The notes under the pieces: generated by a model | What the model saw: the letters and a program-made list of their open reading frames with translations, nothing else | What the model was told of the DNA's origin: nothing | Database searches by the model: none | Origin: Sediminibacterium sp. | GTDB lineage: Bacteria > Bacteroidota > Bacteroidia > Chitinophagales > Chitinophagaceae | Direction of reading: 5' to 3' | Length of the DNA: 64,000 nucleotides | Assembly: GCF_030695065.1 (NCBI RefSeq) | Contig: NZ_JAUYTR010000009.1 | Location: forward strand, 248,001-312,000 | Part shown: in pieces, positions 1 through 8,510 of the stretch | Layout of the letters: every line of letters starts with the position of its first letter | How positions within the stretch are numbered: position 1 is the first letter of the stretch | Position numbers and translations under genes: made by a program

Positions 1-2
1 AA

Positions 3-824
3 ACAACTTACAAGGTAGCCATACTTGACCTTTATGAAGGTCAGGCTAACGAAGGAATGCGTTGTATAAGAGCAATAATTGCCGAATGGAGTTCTAAAAA
101 TAATATTCAGATTCATTTAGATGAATTTAATGTTCGTCAACATTTAGCTGTACCAAATTTAGACTATGATATATATATATCCAGTGGTGGGCCTGGCTCT
201 CCGTTGGATACAGTTGATACTGAATGGGAGGCTGCTTATTTTAATTGGTTAAAACAGCTTGAACTATGGAATAATAGTGCAGATTGTTTCCCAAAGAAAA
301 ATGCTTTCTTTATTTGCCATAGCTTTCAATTACTGTGTAGGCATTATGAAATCGGCAATGTGTGTAAACGAAAATCTACCTCCTTTGGTGTTTTCCCGGT
401 ACATATGATGGAAGATGGCCACCATGAATTGGTATTTAATGGACTACATGACCCATTCTATTGCGTTGACAGCAGAGACTACCAAGTAATTGAACCCAAT
501 CACGAAAAAATCAGGAAATTAGGCGGAGCCATTTTAGCCATTGAAAAGAACAGGCCGCACGTCCCTTTTGAGAGGGCCATAATGGCACTTCGTTTTAATG
601 AATATTTCATGGGCACACAGTTTCATCCAGAAGCAGATGCAATTGGTATGGCCATGTATTTACAAAGGGAAGATAAAAAGAATGTTGTAATTGAAGCACA
701 TGGGTTGGCAAAGTGGGAAAGCATGGTAGAACAATTAATGGATCCTGGAAAAATCATGTGGACCTACAATCATATTCTTCCTAACTTCCTACATGAAGCC
801 ACTAAAGAATTGGTTACACTTTAG
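3..824 (+). CDS. Class-I glutamine amidotransferase-like protein (5' end cut by window)
   Basis: The reading frame is open to the left edge. The first visible residues are TTYKVAILDLYEGQANEGM, a typical first beta strand and loop of a class-I amidotransferase fold, so the start codon probably lies only a few codons outside; the ATG at 57 would cut this strand off. The nucleophile-elbow region FFICHSFQLL supplies the expected Cys, and GTQFHPEAD supplies the His-Pro-Glu end of the triad. Proteins of this class release ammonia from glutamine for a partner synthetase. The partner here is probably the ATP-grasp-like protein that starts 16 bp downstream. The real substrate is unknown to me. Family call is firm, function open. 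Confidence 0.8.
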   Translation, partial: TTYKVAILDLYEGQANEGMRCIRAIIAEWSSKNNIQIHLDEFNVRQHLAVPNLDYDIYISSGGPGSPLDTVDTEWEAAYFNWLKQLELWNNSADCFPKKNAFFICHSFQLLCRHYEIGNVCKRKSTSFGVFPVHMMEDGHHELVFNGLHDPFYCVDSRDYQVIEPNHEKIRKLGGAILAIEKNRPHVPFERAIMALRFNEYFMGTQFHPEADAIGMAMYLQREDKKNVVIEAHGLAKWESMVEQLMDPGKIMWTYNHILPNFLHEATKELVTL

Positions 825-840
825 TTCAAAATAAAATTTT

Positions 841-2037
841 ATGGTTCCTGCTATCAGAAAACAGTTCAATGAAACATATACTGATGCTGGGTATCAACAA
901 TACCTTGCATTACTAAATGAAAAATTTAATGACGCTATAGAATTTAGGGTTGCAGAAACACCTGTGTTTATTGATAAAATTTTTAAAGAAAAAATACTTT
1001 CAGCTTGCGAGTCTATTGTTGACTTAATTATACAACCCAACTTCATTGAATTAACTAATAATTCAATCCAATCTAATGTATTGGTTCCCAATCAAAATGA
1101 ACATACTCATTTTATTGCTTTTGACTTTGGCATATGTGAAAATGAACATGGCGAATTGGAACCGCAACTAATTGAAATGCAAGGATTCCCAACTTTATTT
1201 GCATATCAAATATGGCAAGATCAAATTTGCAGAAAACAATATCAAATACCAACAAACTACAGCTGTTACTTAAATGGTTTTACAGCAGAATCATACACTT
1301 CATTACTCAATGAAATAATTATTGGAAAATATTCCCCGGATGAAGTAGTACTATTAGAATTATTTCCACATGAACAAAAAACAAAAATTGACTTTTATTT
1401 TACAGCTGAATATTCAGGCATTTCAGTAGTTTGTTTAACTGAATTAATCAAAGAGGGAAAGGACCTTTTCTATATTAAAGCCAATAAGAAAATTCAAATT
1501 AAACGTATTTATAACAGGATTATTTTTGATGATTTACAACAACAGAAAAAAGACATTCAAGAGATAGGTAAAATACTTTTCGAAGAATTAAATGTTGAAT
1601 GGGTTCCCCACCCAAATTGGTTCTACAGAATTAGCAAATATACTTTACCATTTATTCATCACCCATATGTTCCTACTACTTGGTTTTTAAATGATCTGAA
1701 AGAAGTTCCACAAGACTTGGAAAATTACGTTTTAAAACCATTGTTCTCTTTTGCAGGTCAAGGTGTAGTAATAGATGTAACAGCAAAAGATATAGAGTTA
1801 GTTAAAGACCCAGAAAATTGGATCCTCCAAAAAAAGGTTCAATATGCAGCAGTAATTAATACCCCTAATGAACCCGCCAAAGCAGAGATTAGAATTTTTT
1901 ATTTTTGGAAAGAGGGAGATGAAAGGCCTGTTGCAACCAACAACTTAGCCCGACTAAGTAAAGGTAAAATGATTGGGGTTAGATACAACCAAGACAAAGA
2001 CTGGGTTGGAGGAAGCCTTGCTTATTTTGAACAATGA
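841..2037 (+). CDS. ATP-grasp-like ligase of unknown substrate
   Basis: 398 residues. The C-terminal third shows ATP-grasp features: YVLKPLFSFAGQGV (nucleotide-binding lysine and glycine-rich loop), then WILQKKV, then AEIRIFYFW, and finally NNLARLSKGK, where Asn and acidic residues usually hold magnesium. The N-terminal half has a conserved-looking LIEMQGFPTLFAYQ stretch that I cannot assign. No signal peptide or membrane segment is seen, so it should be cytoplasmic. It sits 16 bp after an amidotransferase-like gene and overlaps the start of miaE by an ATGA. ATP-grasp enzymes join a carboxylate to an amine or ammonia; with the neighbouring amidotransferase, a glutamine-dependent amide-forming pair is a fair inference, but no substrate can be named. 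Confidence 0.65.
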   Translation: MVPAIRKQFNETYTDAGYQQYLALLNEKFNDAIEFRVAETPVFIDKIFKEKILSACESIVDLIIQPNFIELTNNSIQSNVLVPNQNEHTHFIAFDFGICENEHGELEPQLIEMQGFPTLFAYQIWQDQICRKQYQIPTNYSCYLNGFTAESYTSLLNEIIIGKYSPDEVVLLELFPHEQKTKIDFYFTAEYSGISVVCLTELIKEGKDLFYIKANKKIQIKRIYNRIIFDDLQQQKKDIQEIGKILFEELNVEWVPHPNWFYRISKYTLPFIHHPYVPTTWFLNDLKEVPQDLENYVLKPLFSFAGQGVVIDVTAKDIELVKDPENWILQKKVQYAAVINTPNEPAKAEIRIFYFWKEGDERPVATNNLARLSKGKMIGVRYNQDKDWVGGSLAYFEQ

Positions 2038-2663
2038 CCCTAAATAATATGACCGAAAACTTATCAATACATACAAAGAATATCCTTGGATTACAATTAC
2101 CAACCGATCCAAGATGGGTTGATTTAGCAAGCATTTCCATAGAAGCAATTTTAACAGACCATGCATACTGTGAGCAAAAAGCTGCTTTAACTTGTATTTC
2201 TTACATACAAAGATATTCAGATAGAAAAGAATTAGTAGAAGCGCTATCTCCAATTGTAACCGAAGAATGGGGCCATTTTAGAGCCGTATTGGCAGAATTG
2301 AATAAAAGAGAACTTGCTTTGGGTAAACAAAGAAAAGATGAATACGTAAATCAATTACTGATTTTTCAACACAAAGGAGGACATATAGAAGACAGGCTAT
2401 TAGATCAATTACTCACTATGGCATTAATTGAGGCAAGAAGTTGTGAGCGATTTAAACGCTTAAGTGAAGGTTTAGAAGATGCTTATTTAAGAAAGTTCTA
2501 TAGAAAATTTATGGAGAGTGAAGCAGGTCATTACACTTTATTTATTACCCTTGCCGAATTGTATATACCCAAAACAAAAGTAAGAGCAAGATGGAAAGAA
2601 TGGCTTACCCACGAAATAGAAATCATGAAACAAATTGAAATAAGGGGCGATCGGATTCATTAA
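2034..2663 (+). CDS. miaE: tRNA-(ms2io6A37)-hydroxylase, MiaE family
   Basis: 209 residues matching the MiaE family of ferritin-like diiron oxygenases that hydroxylate the isopentenyl group of ms2i6A37 in tRNA using O2. Carboxylate and His ligands are visible in two helical pairs: EAILTDHAYCEQKAA and EEWGHFRAVL in the first half, then LIEARSCERF and ESEAGHYTLF in the second. Length is normal. The start overlaps the stop of the ATP-grasp gene (ATGA at 2034), so translation is probably coupled; an internal ATG at 2049 is an alternative. Pairing with an amidotransferase and an ATP-grasp protein is not something I recognise as the usual miaE context. Confidence 0.85.
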   Translation: MTLNNMTENLSIHTKNILGLQLPTDPRWVDLASISIEAILTDHAYCEQKAALTCISYIQRYSDRKELVEALSPIVTEEWGHFRAVLAELNKRELALGKQRKDEYVNQLLIFQHKGGHIEDRLLDQLLTMALIEARSCERFKRLSEGLEDAYLRKFYRKFMESEAGHYTLFITLAELYIPKTKVRARWKEWLTHEIEIMKQIEIRGDRIH

Positions 2664-2719
2664 AATAAAAATTAACTAATAGCATTTTCATGATGCACTT
2701 TTTATGATAACAAGGCAAT

Positions 2720-2749
2720 AAAAAAGCCCCGATTAATCGGGGCTTTTTT
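2720..2749. terminator. Bidirectional intrinsic terminator
   Basis: The perfect stem AGCCCCGATTAATCGGGGCT is flanked by A and T runs. It sits between the convergent miaE and ompA-like genes and can stop transcription from both sides. Confidence 0.9.
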
Positions 2750-2768
2750 AATACTATTTATTCAAAAA

Positions 2769-4118
2769 TTACTCTTGAACTTTAAAGTCTACTCTTCTAT
2801 TTAGTGCTTTACCTTTCGCAGTTTTATTATCTGAAATTGGCTGGCTACTTCCAAAGCCTTCAGTTGTAAGTCTTGCAGCATCAATTTTTTGAGCTACTAA
2901 GTATTCTTTAACTGCATTTGCACGCTTCAAAGACAATGGATTATTTATTTTATCATTTCCAGAAGCATCAGTATGACCTTCTACAAAAAGTTTCAATGTT
3001 GGATTCTCATTCAACGCTTTAACTACTTTGTTTAACTCTACTTTAGAAACTTTGGTTAATACTGCAGAACCAGAAACAAACTGTACTTTCTTATTATCGA
3101 AATTGTAAGTTGCTTTCAATTCTGGACAACCATTATTTTCACGAGTTCCTTTAATGCTAGGACACTTGTCTTCTTCATCATTAACACCATCACCGTCGGT
3201 ATCAGGAATAGGACAACCTTGGTAACGAGCTAATCCTGGAACAGAAGGACACTTATCTTCTTCATCATTAACACCATCTTTATCGGTATCAGGAATAGGA
3301 CAACCATTGTATTTGGCAACTCCAGCAATGGTAGGACACTTATCGTTTTCGTCGTTGATACCATCTTTATCAGTATCAGGAACAGGACAACCATTGTACT
3401 TAGCTACACCAGGAACAGTAGGACATTTGTCATCCTTATCGTTAATACCATCTTTATCAGTATCAACTGGTGCTGGAGCAACAACTGGTGGTGGTGGTGG
3501 GGTAACTAAAACTGGTGCTGGCTTATCTTTAATTGGTGAAGCAATACCTACTGAATAAGCTGTATGATTAACTGCTAATCCAGAAATTGCTGGACGATAC
3601 AACATTTGGGTATTGATGAAAGTTTCTCCACCAAGATTAAATTGTAATCCCAAACCAGTATTACCCTGAGCAGCAAAATAAGTTCCAGTATACATTGAAG
3701 CACCAACTCCAAGTGTTAAATAAGGAACTACAGTATACTTATCTGAAAGTAATTTTACATTCACATTAGCGTCTGCTTCTAATAAGAAAAGACTTCTAAC
3801 AGAAGGAGCTATACCAGATTTGCTATAAAAAGGGTATTTGGTATAAGTTCCAGATAATGTAGCCATGAAGTCTACATGTTCAGAAAGGCCTTCAAAATAT
3901 TGCAAACTTAAGCCAGGACTCATTTCCTTCATTGGGGTAAATCCACCACTTTGAAGTACACGAGAAAGTGAAGTTCTGCTGATTTTATCAGCAGTGTACA
4001 TATCATTTAAGAAAAAGGCAACCCCTAAGCTGGCTCTTTTCTTGTAGCTGGTAGGTGCTTGCGCAAAAGAAGCCGTTGCCAAACCAACAACGATCAAAGA
4101 AAACAGAAATTTCTTCAT
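2769..4118 (-). CDS. OmpA-family outer membrane protein with thrombospondin type-3 repeats
   Basis: 449 residues. Residues 1-20 are a signal peptide ending SFAQA. An N-terminal domain of about 190 residues looks like a beta barrel. A Pro-rich linker follows, then four calcium-binding TSP3 repeats of the type DTDKDGINDKDDKCP, then a C-terminal OmpA peptidoglycan-binding domain with FVEGHTDASG and LSLKRANAVKEYL. It likely anchors the outer membrane to the cell wall; TSP3 repeats bind Ca2+ and act as a rigid spacer. A TATTTTTG box at 4143-4150 (complement) lies 24 bp before the ATG. It is followed by the RlpA-like gene on the same strand side, which reads separately. Confidence 0.9.
   Translation of the reverse strand: MKKFLFSLIVVGLATASFAQAPTSYKKRASLGVAFFLNDMYTADKISRTSLSRVLQSGGFTPMKEMSPGLSLQYFEGLSEHVDFMATLSGTYTKYPFYSKSGIAPSVRSLFLLEADANVNVKLLSDKYTVVPYLTLGVGASMYTGTYFAAQGNTGLGLQFNLGGETFINTQMLYRPAISGLAVNHTAYSVGIASPIKDKPAPVLVTPPPPPVVAPAPVDTDKDGINDKDDKCPTVPGVAKYNGCPVPDTDKDGINDENDKCPTIAGVAKYNGCPIPDTDKDGVNDEEDKCPSVPGLARYQGCPIPDTDGDGVNDEEDKCPSIKGTRENNGCPELKATYNFDNKKVQFVSGSAVLTKVSKVELNKVVKALNENPTLKLFVEGHTDASGNDKINNPLSLKRANAVKEYLVAQKIDAARLTTEGFGSSQPISDNKTAKGKALNRRVDFKVQE
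3121..3470 (-). repeat. Four tandem ~87-bp units encoding TSP3 repeats
   Basis: Inside the OmpA-like gene, four units of 29 codons follow each other, each with D-x-D-x-D-G-(I/V)-N-D then D-K-C-P and a second Cys. Units two and three are most alike at DNA level, so copy number could change by slippage or recombination. Confidence 0.85.
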
Positions 4119-4192
4119 AAACAGGTTTTTGTTAATTTATGGCAAAAATACATGTAGAAATTGGTTTTCTAAAATTATGATAACTTTATCTT

Positions 4193-4675
4193 TTAATTAT
4201 TTTTCCCCTCCGGAGTTTCTATAACTTCTAGTTTTACCTTGGCTAATCCTTTATTCAAAAATTGCAATTTTTGAGCAGCAGCCCTGGTTAAATCAATCAC
4301 CCTGCCCTTTTTCTTCATACGAGGATGCATTTTATCGTTTATCTTGACAACAACCCATTTCCCATTATTTACATTGGTCACTTTCACCCATGTTCCCAAC
4401 TTAAGGTTATTACTCGCTCCAGTAAACGCTTTGTTACTAAATCTTTCTCCGGAAGCCGTTTTAATACCTTCAAAACGTCCACTGTAATAACTAGCAGTTC
4501 CTAACACCACTTTTCCCGTAAAAACCAAATTTGCATCTGCTTTTAAAGCACTATCTAACGACCACAATAAACTATCTGGCATACCAGGATTAAACATTAC
4601 TGAATCTGTTTGAGTTTGCCCTTGTACTTTGCCAACAATAAACAACATCAGTATAAAAAGGATTCGAATATGCAT
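4193..4675 (-). CDS. RlpA-like double-psi beta-barrel secreted protein
   Basis: 160 residues. An N-terminal signal peptide (about residues 1-19, ending VQGQ) is followed by a short spacer and an RlpA/double-psi beta-barrel domain. GTASYYSGRFEGIKTASGERF, LKLGTWVKVTN and VVKINDKMHPRMKKKGRVIDL match the family pattern. RlpA proteins are envelope proteins, some of them lytic transglycosylases acting on denuded glycan at the septum. The conserved Asp of the INDKMHP segment is present. No SPOR domain follows, so septal targeting by SPOR is not expected. It is transcribed away from the DUF952 gene and may have its own promoter; an AT-rich TAAATTGG-like box lies upstream but is weak. Confidence 0.8.
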   Translation of the reverse strand: MHIRILFILMLFIVGKVQGQTQTDSVMFNPGMPDSLLWSLDSALKADANLVFTGKVVLGTASYYSGRFEGIKTASGERFSNKAFTGASNNLKLGTWVKVTNVNNGKWVVVKINDKMHPRMKKKGRVIDLTRAAAQKLQFLNKGLAKVKLEVIETPEGKNN

Positions 4676-4792
4676 TCAATTTCTTTAAGTTAACAATAGC
4701 GCCAATTTATAAGGTACAAAAAATCACCGAATAGACTTAGCACTTTATGCCACAATAGCCAAATTATATGCCGAAGATTGATTCAAATAAAA

Positions 4793-4828
4793 AAAATCAA
4801 CCATGTATACTATATACAGGCTGATTTT
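4793..4828 (-). terminator. Probable intrinsic terminator of the aromatic operon
   Basis: An imperfect stem (AAAATCA...TGATTTT, then CC/GG and GTATA/TATAC) lies just downstream of the DUF952 stop and is followed on the - strand by a T run. It is the first likely stop signal after the long cluster. Confidence 0.5.
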
Positions 4829-4845
4829 CAATAACTTATGACAAA

Positions 4846-5151
4846 TTAAATAGGAGTAACTGCAACTACCGCATCCAAATTAAGGGTGCCATGAATATGA
4901 GGGAATACCTCATTAATACTGCCAGCTAATTCAAAAACAAGGGGACGTTCTACTTTTTCTTTTTGAATGGTTAATTGAACCAAACCCGTTAATCCTTTAT
5001 AATACCTTTCTAGTACACCTGCTACTTGATCAGCTGTACTACAATGCATGAAACCTTCTTTTACCAATGTATCGGCCTCATAAAATCCTTGTTTCAAGGC
5101 CAAATCCCATTTTTCTTGGGTTGTAATATGATATATAAATTCTCCGTTCAT
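4846..5151 (-). CDS. DUF952 domain protein
   Basis: 101 residues covering the whole DUF952 family: IYHITTQEKWDLA near the start, EGFMHCSTADQV in the middle, and FPHIHGTLNLDAV near the end. The fold resembles ADP-ribosyltransferase/Tpt1-like small proteins, but the activity is not established. The ATG begins 1 bp after the aroC stop, so it is very likely the last gene of the aromatic operon. No link between DUF952 and aromatic synthesis is known to me; it may be a passenger. Confidence 0.8.
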   Translation of the reverse strand: MNGEFIYHITTQEKWDLALKQGFYEADTLVKEGFMHCSTADQVAGVLERYYKGLTGLVQLTIQKEKVERPLVFELAGSINEVFPHIHGTLNLDAVVAVTPI

Positions 5152-5152
5152 T

Positions 5153-6151
5153 TTAAATTAATCTTTTTAATTTCTGTTCTTGTAGCATTAGATCGGTAAT
5201 TACTATTGCTGTTACTGCTTCTAAAATTACAGGAACCCTTAAAGCAATGCACAAATCATGCCTTCCTTTTATTGAAAAACTTTCTTGTTGGTTATTATCC
5301 CAGTTTAAAGATACTTGCTCTTTGGGTGTAGAAGACGTAGGCTTGATGGCAACCCTAAAAAGCAATTCATTCCCATTAGTGATTCCGCCAACTACCCCAC
5401 CTGCGTGATTGGTTCTAGTTTTACCTGAAACACTTTCAATGGCATCATTGTGTTCAGACCCATACATTTTTGCAGCAGCAAATCCTGCCCCAAATTCAAT
5501 CCCCTTAACTGCAGGAATAGCAAAAACTACATGGCTAATAAGCGATTCAACTGAATCAAAAAAATGTTCCCCCAACCCTATTGGCAGGCCTGATGCGGTG
5601 CAAGCTACTATACCCCCCACACTGTCTTTTGCATCAATCGCTTTTTGCAACCCTTTTTCTAAGTCTAATTCTCCAGCAATTTCACTGATAGATGAATGAA
5701 CCTGAATATGGTGTTGCACTAATAGCTTTTTTGCAATTACTCCCGCTGCAACCAAGCATACCGTTAAACGACCGCTAAAATGGCCACCCCCTCTAAAATC
5801 TTCGAATCCTCCATATTTAATATGCGCAGTAAAATCTGCATGTCCTGGTCTTGGTATGGAACGATGTTTTTCGTAATCCTGACTTCTAGTGTTATTATTT
5901 TCAAATAAAATAGTCAACGGCGCACCTGTTGTTTTTCCATTGAATAAACCACTTTTAAAAATAGGTAAGTCGTCTTCTTTTCTAGGTGTTGTTCCTTTTT
6001 GAACACCACCTTTTCTTCTTTCGGTATCAACAATGAAATCTTCAACACATAAGGGAAGACCAGCAGGACATCCATCAATGATTAATCCTACGGATTCCCC
6101 ATGAGATTCACCAAAAATTTGCACACTAAATAACTTTCCAAATGCGTTCAC
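5153..6151 (-). CDS. aroC: Chorismate synthase
   Basis: Converts 5-enolpyruvylshikimate-3-phosphate to chorismate, using reduced FMN. Family motifs are clear: GESHGESVG at residues 14-22, RPGHAD at 101-106 and RGGGHFSGR at 120-128, with RTNHAGGVVGGITNG further on. 332 residues, slightly short for the family but not broken; the C-terminus ends soon after the last conserved helix. The start codon is GTG at 6149-6151: there is no in-frame ATG near, and NAFGKLF matches the usual beginning. It lies 25 bp after aroA and 1 bp before the DUF952 gene. Confidence 0.95.
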   Translation of the reverse strand: MNAFGKLFSVQIFGESHGESVGLIIDGCPAGLPLCVEDFIVDTERRKGGVQKGTTPRKEDDLPIFKSGLFNGKTTGAPLTILFENNNTRSQDYEKHRSIPRPGHADFTAHIKYGGFEDFRGGGHFSGRLTVCLVAAGVIAKKLLVQHHIQVHSSISEIAGELDLEKGLQKAIDAKDSVGGIVACTASGLPIGLGEHFFDSVESLISHVVFAIPAVKGIEFGAGFAAAKMYGSEHNDAIESVSGKTRTNHAGGVVGGITNGNELLFRVAIKPTSSTPKEQVSLNWDNNQQESFSIKGRHDLCIALRVPVILEAVTAIVITDLMLQEQKLKRLI

Positions 6152-6176
6152 CTTGCTGTTTTGTATTTAAACGTTT

Positions 6177-7472
6177 TTATAATTCAGTTATTACACGAAC
6201 ACCCAATTGTTGCAAATGACCGTAAAATGCAGGATAAGACTTATTAATTGCTTCCGCATCTTTTATAGTAACTGGCCCACTTGCATTCAATGCTGCTACA
6301 GCTGCTGCCATGGCAATTCTATGATCGTGATGAGAATGAACAGTATTTGACTGAATAGCATTAACCTGCATTCCATTTCTTAATCCTGTTATGAGCATTA
6401 AATTGTCTTGCAACTTTATTTCAACACCCAATTTACCAAATTCTTTTTGCAAAGTAATCCCACGATTGCTTTCTTTATGGGCAAGCCTATGAACCCCTTC
6501 TATTACAGTGGTCCCCTCACAAAATGCGGCCAATGCTACCAATGGGGGAAACAAATCTGGACAATCAGTTGCATCGAAATGAAAAGCTTTCATAGGCAAC
6601 GCCCTCACGTCTATTTGGTGTTCTTGAACAGAGAGGCCAGCTCCTGCATCAGCTAATGCTTGTAATATTGCTTTATCTGCCTGTGTAGAAAATACATCCA
6701 ATCCTTTAACAGTAATACTTCCTGCAACCGCGCCTGCTACTAATAAAAAAGCAGCCCCACTCCAATCCCCTTCTACCTGGTACGCTATCATTTCCTTTTT
6801 AACTATTTGATCTGCTTTATAAAACCCAAAAGTTTTGTAGTCATCATTTCGAACAACTGTTCCAAATGCCTCCATAACTTTTAAAGTAAGATCTATATAG
6901 GGCCTACTTTTTAAATCATTTACTTCAATGGTAATTCCGTCTGCTTCAGCAGCTCCAAATGCCATTAACAATCCAGTTAAAAATTGTGAACTCAAAGAGC
7001 CATCAATAATAATATTATTTGGCTTAAGTGGACCTTGTATAGTGATTGGTAAATAACCATTGTTTGAGTTAACTTGAACACTCAACTGCGGGAGTACTTC
7101 ATCAAAAAAATGCATGGGGCGTTTTAATAAACTTCCTGTACCATTAATTTGTAAGCTTGTATTGCTTAAGGCAGCAATTGGCGTAAACATTCTAATACCC
7201 AATCCACTTTCACCACAATTTAGTTGATGATCAATAGGCACAACGCCATTAGAATGAATGGTTAAACTTCCATCTTCATTGCTGATTACATTTGCACCCA
7301 GTTTTTTAATCATTTCTATTGCTGCCAAATCATCAAAACTATCTCCTGCATTTAAAATATGGCTTCTCCCATGATGCAGCAATGCCGCAGCACAAGCTCT
7401 CTGCATAGAGCTCTTACTTGCATTAGCAAGTAAAGTACCTTGTATATTAGTAGGATGAATGATTGCAATCAT
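6177..7472 (-). CDS. aroA: 5-enolpyruvylshikimate-3-phosphate synthase
   Basis: 431 residues. Substrate-binding residues are in place: NASKSSMQR at 17-25 (Lys, Ser, Arg), SSQFLTGLLM, DWSGAAFLL, the catalytic-Asp region CPDLFPPL, the loop HKESNRG, and HHDHRIAMA. The usual NAGTAMRPL loop reads instead CGESGLGIRMF at residues 86-96; aligned on the Arg, the Thr97 and Pro101 positions of the E. coli enzyme become Leu and Met. Those two positions govern glyphosate sensitivity in other EPSP synthases, so this enzyme may be naturally less sensitive. It sits between aroB (17 bp) and aroC (25 bp). Confidence 0.93.
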   Translation of the reverse strand: MIAIIHPTNIQGTLLANASKSSMQRACAAALLHHGRSHILNAGDSFDDLAAIEMIKKLGANVISNEDGSLTIHSNGVVPIDHQLNCGESGLGIRMFTPIAALSNTSLQINGTGSLLKRPMHFFDEVLPQLSVQVNSNNGYLPITIQGPLKPNNIIIDGSLSSQFLTGLLMAFGAAEADGITIEVNDLKSRPYIDLTLKVMEAFGTVVRNDDYKTFGFYKADQIVKKEMIAYQVEGDWSGAAFLLVAGAVAGSITVKGLDVFSTQADKAILQALADAGAGLSVQEHQIDVRALPMKAFHFDATDCPDLFPPLVALAAFCEGTTVIEGVHRLAHKESNRGITLQKEFGKLGVEIKLQDNLMLITGLRNGMQVNAIQSNTVHSHHDHRIAMAAAVAALNASGPVTIKDAEAINKSYPAFYGHLQQLGVRVITEL

Positions 7473-7489
7473 CAGTACAAATTGGAATA

Positions 7490-8509
7490 TTAAAATTGTT
7501 TAAAAATTTCTTGTAATTGCACAAGTAACAAAGGTTGTATAACCCCTTTACCAGTTTTTTGCAACAGAATATAATTGATTGAATCGTCTTGACGTTTTTT
7601 GTCTTTTAATAAAACTCCAAAAGCCTTCTTTGCATCAAAATCAGCAACAGTGGGTAACCCATAACTATGCAATAACTGTATAACCCTATCCGCTTCTTTA
7701 TAAAATTTTAGTTGCTGAGACATCAATGACGCATAAGTCATTCCAATGCTTATGGCTTCGCCATGACTTAATTGATACATATTTTCAATTGCATGACCCA
7801 GCGTATGACCAAAATTCAACAGCTTTCGATCCCCCTTTTCAAATTCGTCCTTTTGCACAACTTTTATTTTTATTAAAGCATTGCGCATGATCAACTTTGC
7901 AAGTAATACAGGATTTTTTTTATACTTGGGAATACTATTTTGCTCTAATTCTTCAAACATTTTTTGATCCTTAATGCAAGCATGTTTAATGATTTCTGCA
8001 AATCCATTTTTCCATTCTTCTAAAGGCAGTGTTTTTAGTAAACTGTAATCATATATTAGAAAAGAGGGCTGCCTAATTAATCCAACCATATTTTTATACA
8101 CCCCTACATCAATTCCGTTTTTGCCACCTATAGCGGCATCTACCATTGCAAGCAAAGAAGTAGGAATATATCCTACTTCTACCCCTCGCATATAAATTCC
8201 TGCAACATATCCTGTTATATCTGTAATGACACCGCCTCCAAAACCAATTAAGGTGGTTTGCCTATCGGCACCCAATAAAATCAGCTGGTCAATAATTACA
8301 TCAACTGTTTGTTGAACCTTAAATTGCTCTCCTGGCTTTAACACAATAGTATTAAATCCCTTTAATTTTCTTTTGTGTGCTTGAAACAAATTTTCATCTG
8401 TTACAATAATCGCTTTCTCTTTTGAAACAATTTTTTCTAACAAACCAAATGCGGCATCAAAATAAAAAAGGGTCTCTTTTCCAGAGAATAAAAAACGCTT
8501 CTTCTGCAT
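7490..8509 (-). CDS. aroB: 3-dehydroquinate synthase
   Basis: 339 residues. Second step of the shikimate pathway: NAD- and metal-dependent conversion of DAHP to 3-dehydroquinate. Visible motifs: PGEQFK, the glycine-rich GFGGGVITDITGYVA, AAIGGKNGID, the metal ligand region FAEIIKHA, and LLNFGHTLGHAIE with two His residues. No insertions or breaks. It begins 1 bp after the DAHP synthase/chorismate mutase stop, which indicates tight coupling with the enzyme that makes its substrate. Confidence 0.95.
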   Translation of the reverse strand: MQKKRFLFSGKETLFYFDAAFGLLEKIVSKEKAIIVTDENLFQAHKRKLKGFNTIVLKPGEQFKVQQTVDVIIDQLILLGADRQTTLIGFGGGVITDITGYVAGIYMRGVEVGYIPTSLLAMVDAAIGGKNGIDVGVYKNMVGLIRQPSFLIYDYSLLKTLPLEEWKNGFAEIIKHACIKDQKMFEELEQNSIPKYKKNPVLLAKLIMRNALIKIKVVQKDEFEKGDRKLLNFGHTLGHAIENMYQLSHGEAISIGMTYASLMSQQLKFYKEADRVIQLLHSYGLPTVADFDAKKAFGVLLKDKKRQDDSINYILLQKTGKGVIQPLLLVQLQEIFKQF

Positions 8510-8510
8510 A

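Noticed and set aside
3307..3558. A repetitive + strand frame of 83 codons
   Set aside because: Antisense of the TSP3 repeats of the OmpA-like gene; its repeats come from that gene.
4676..4845. Gap between RlpA-like and DUF952 genes
   Set aside because: Apart from the terminator at 4793-4828 I see no frame, tRNA or repeat in it.
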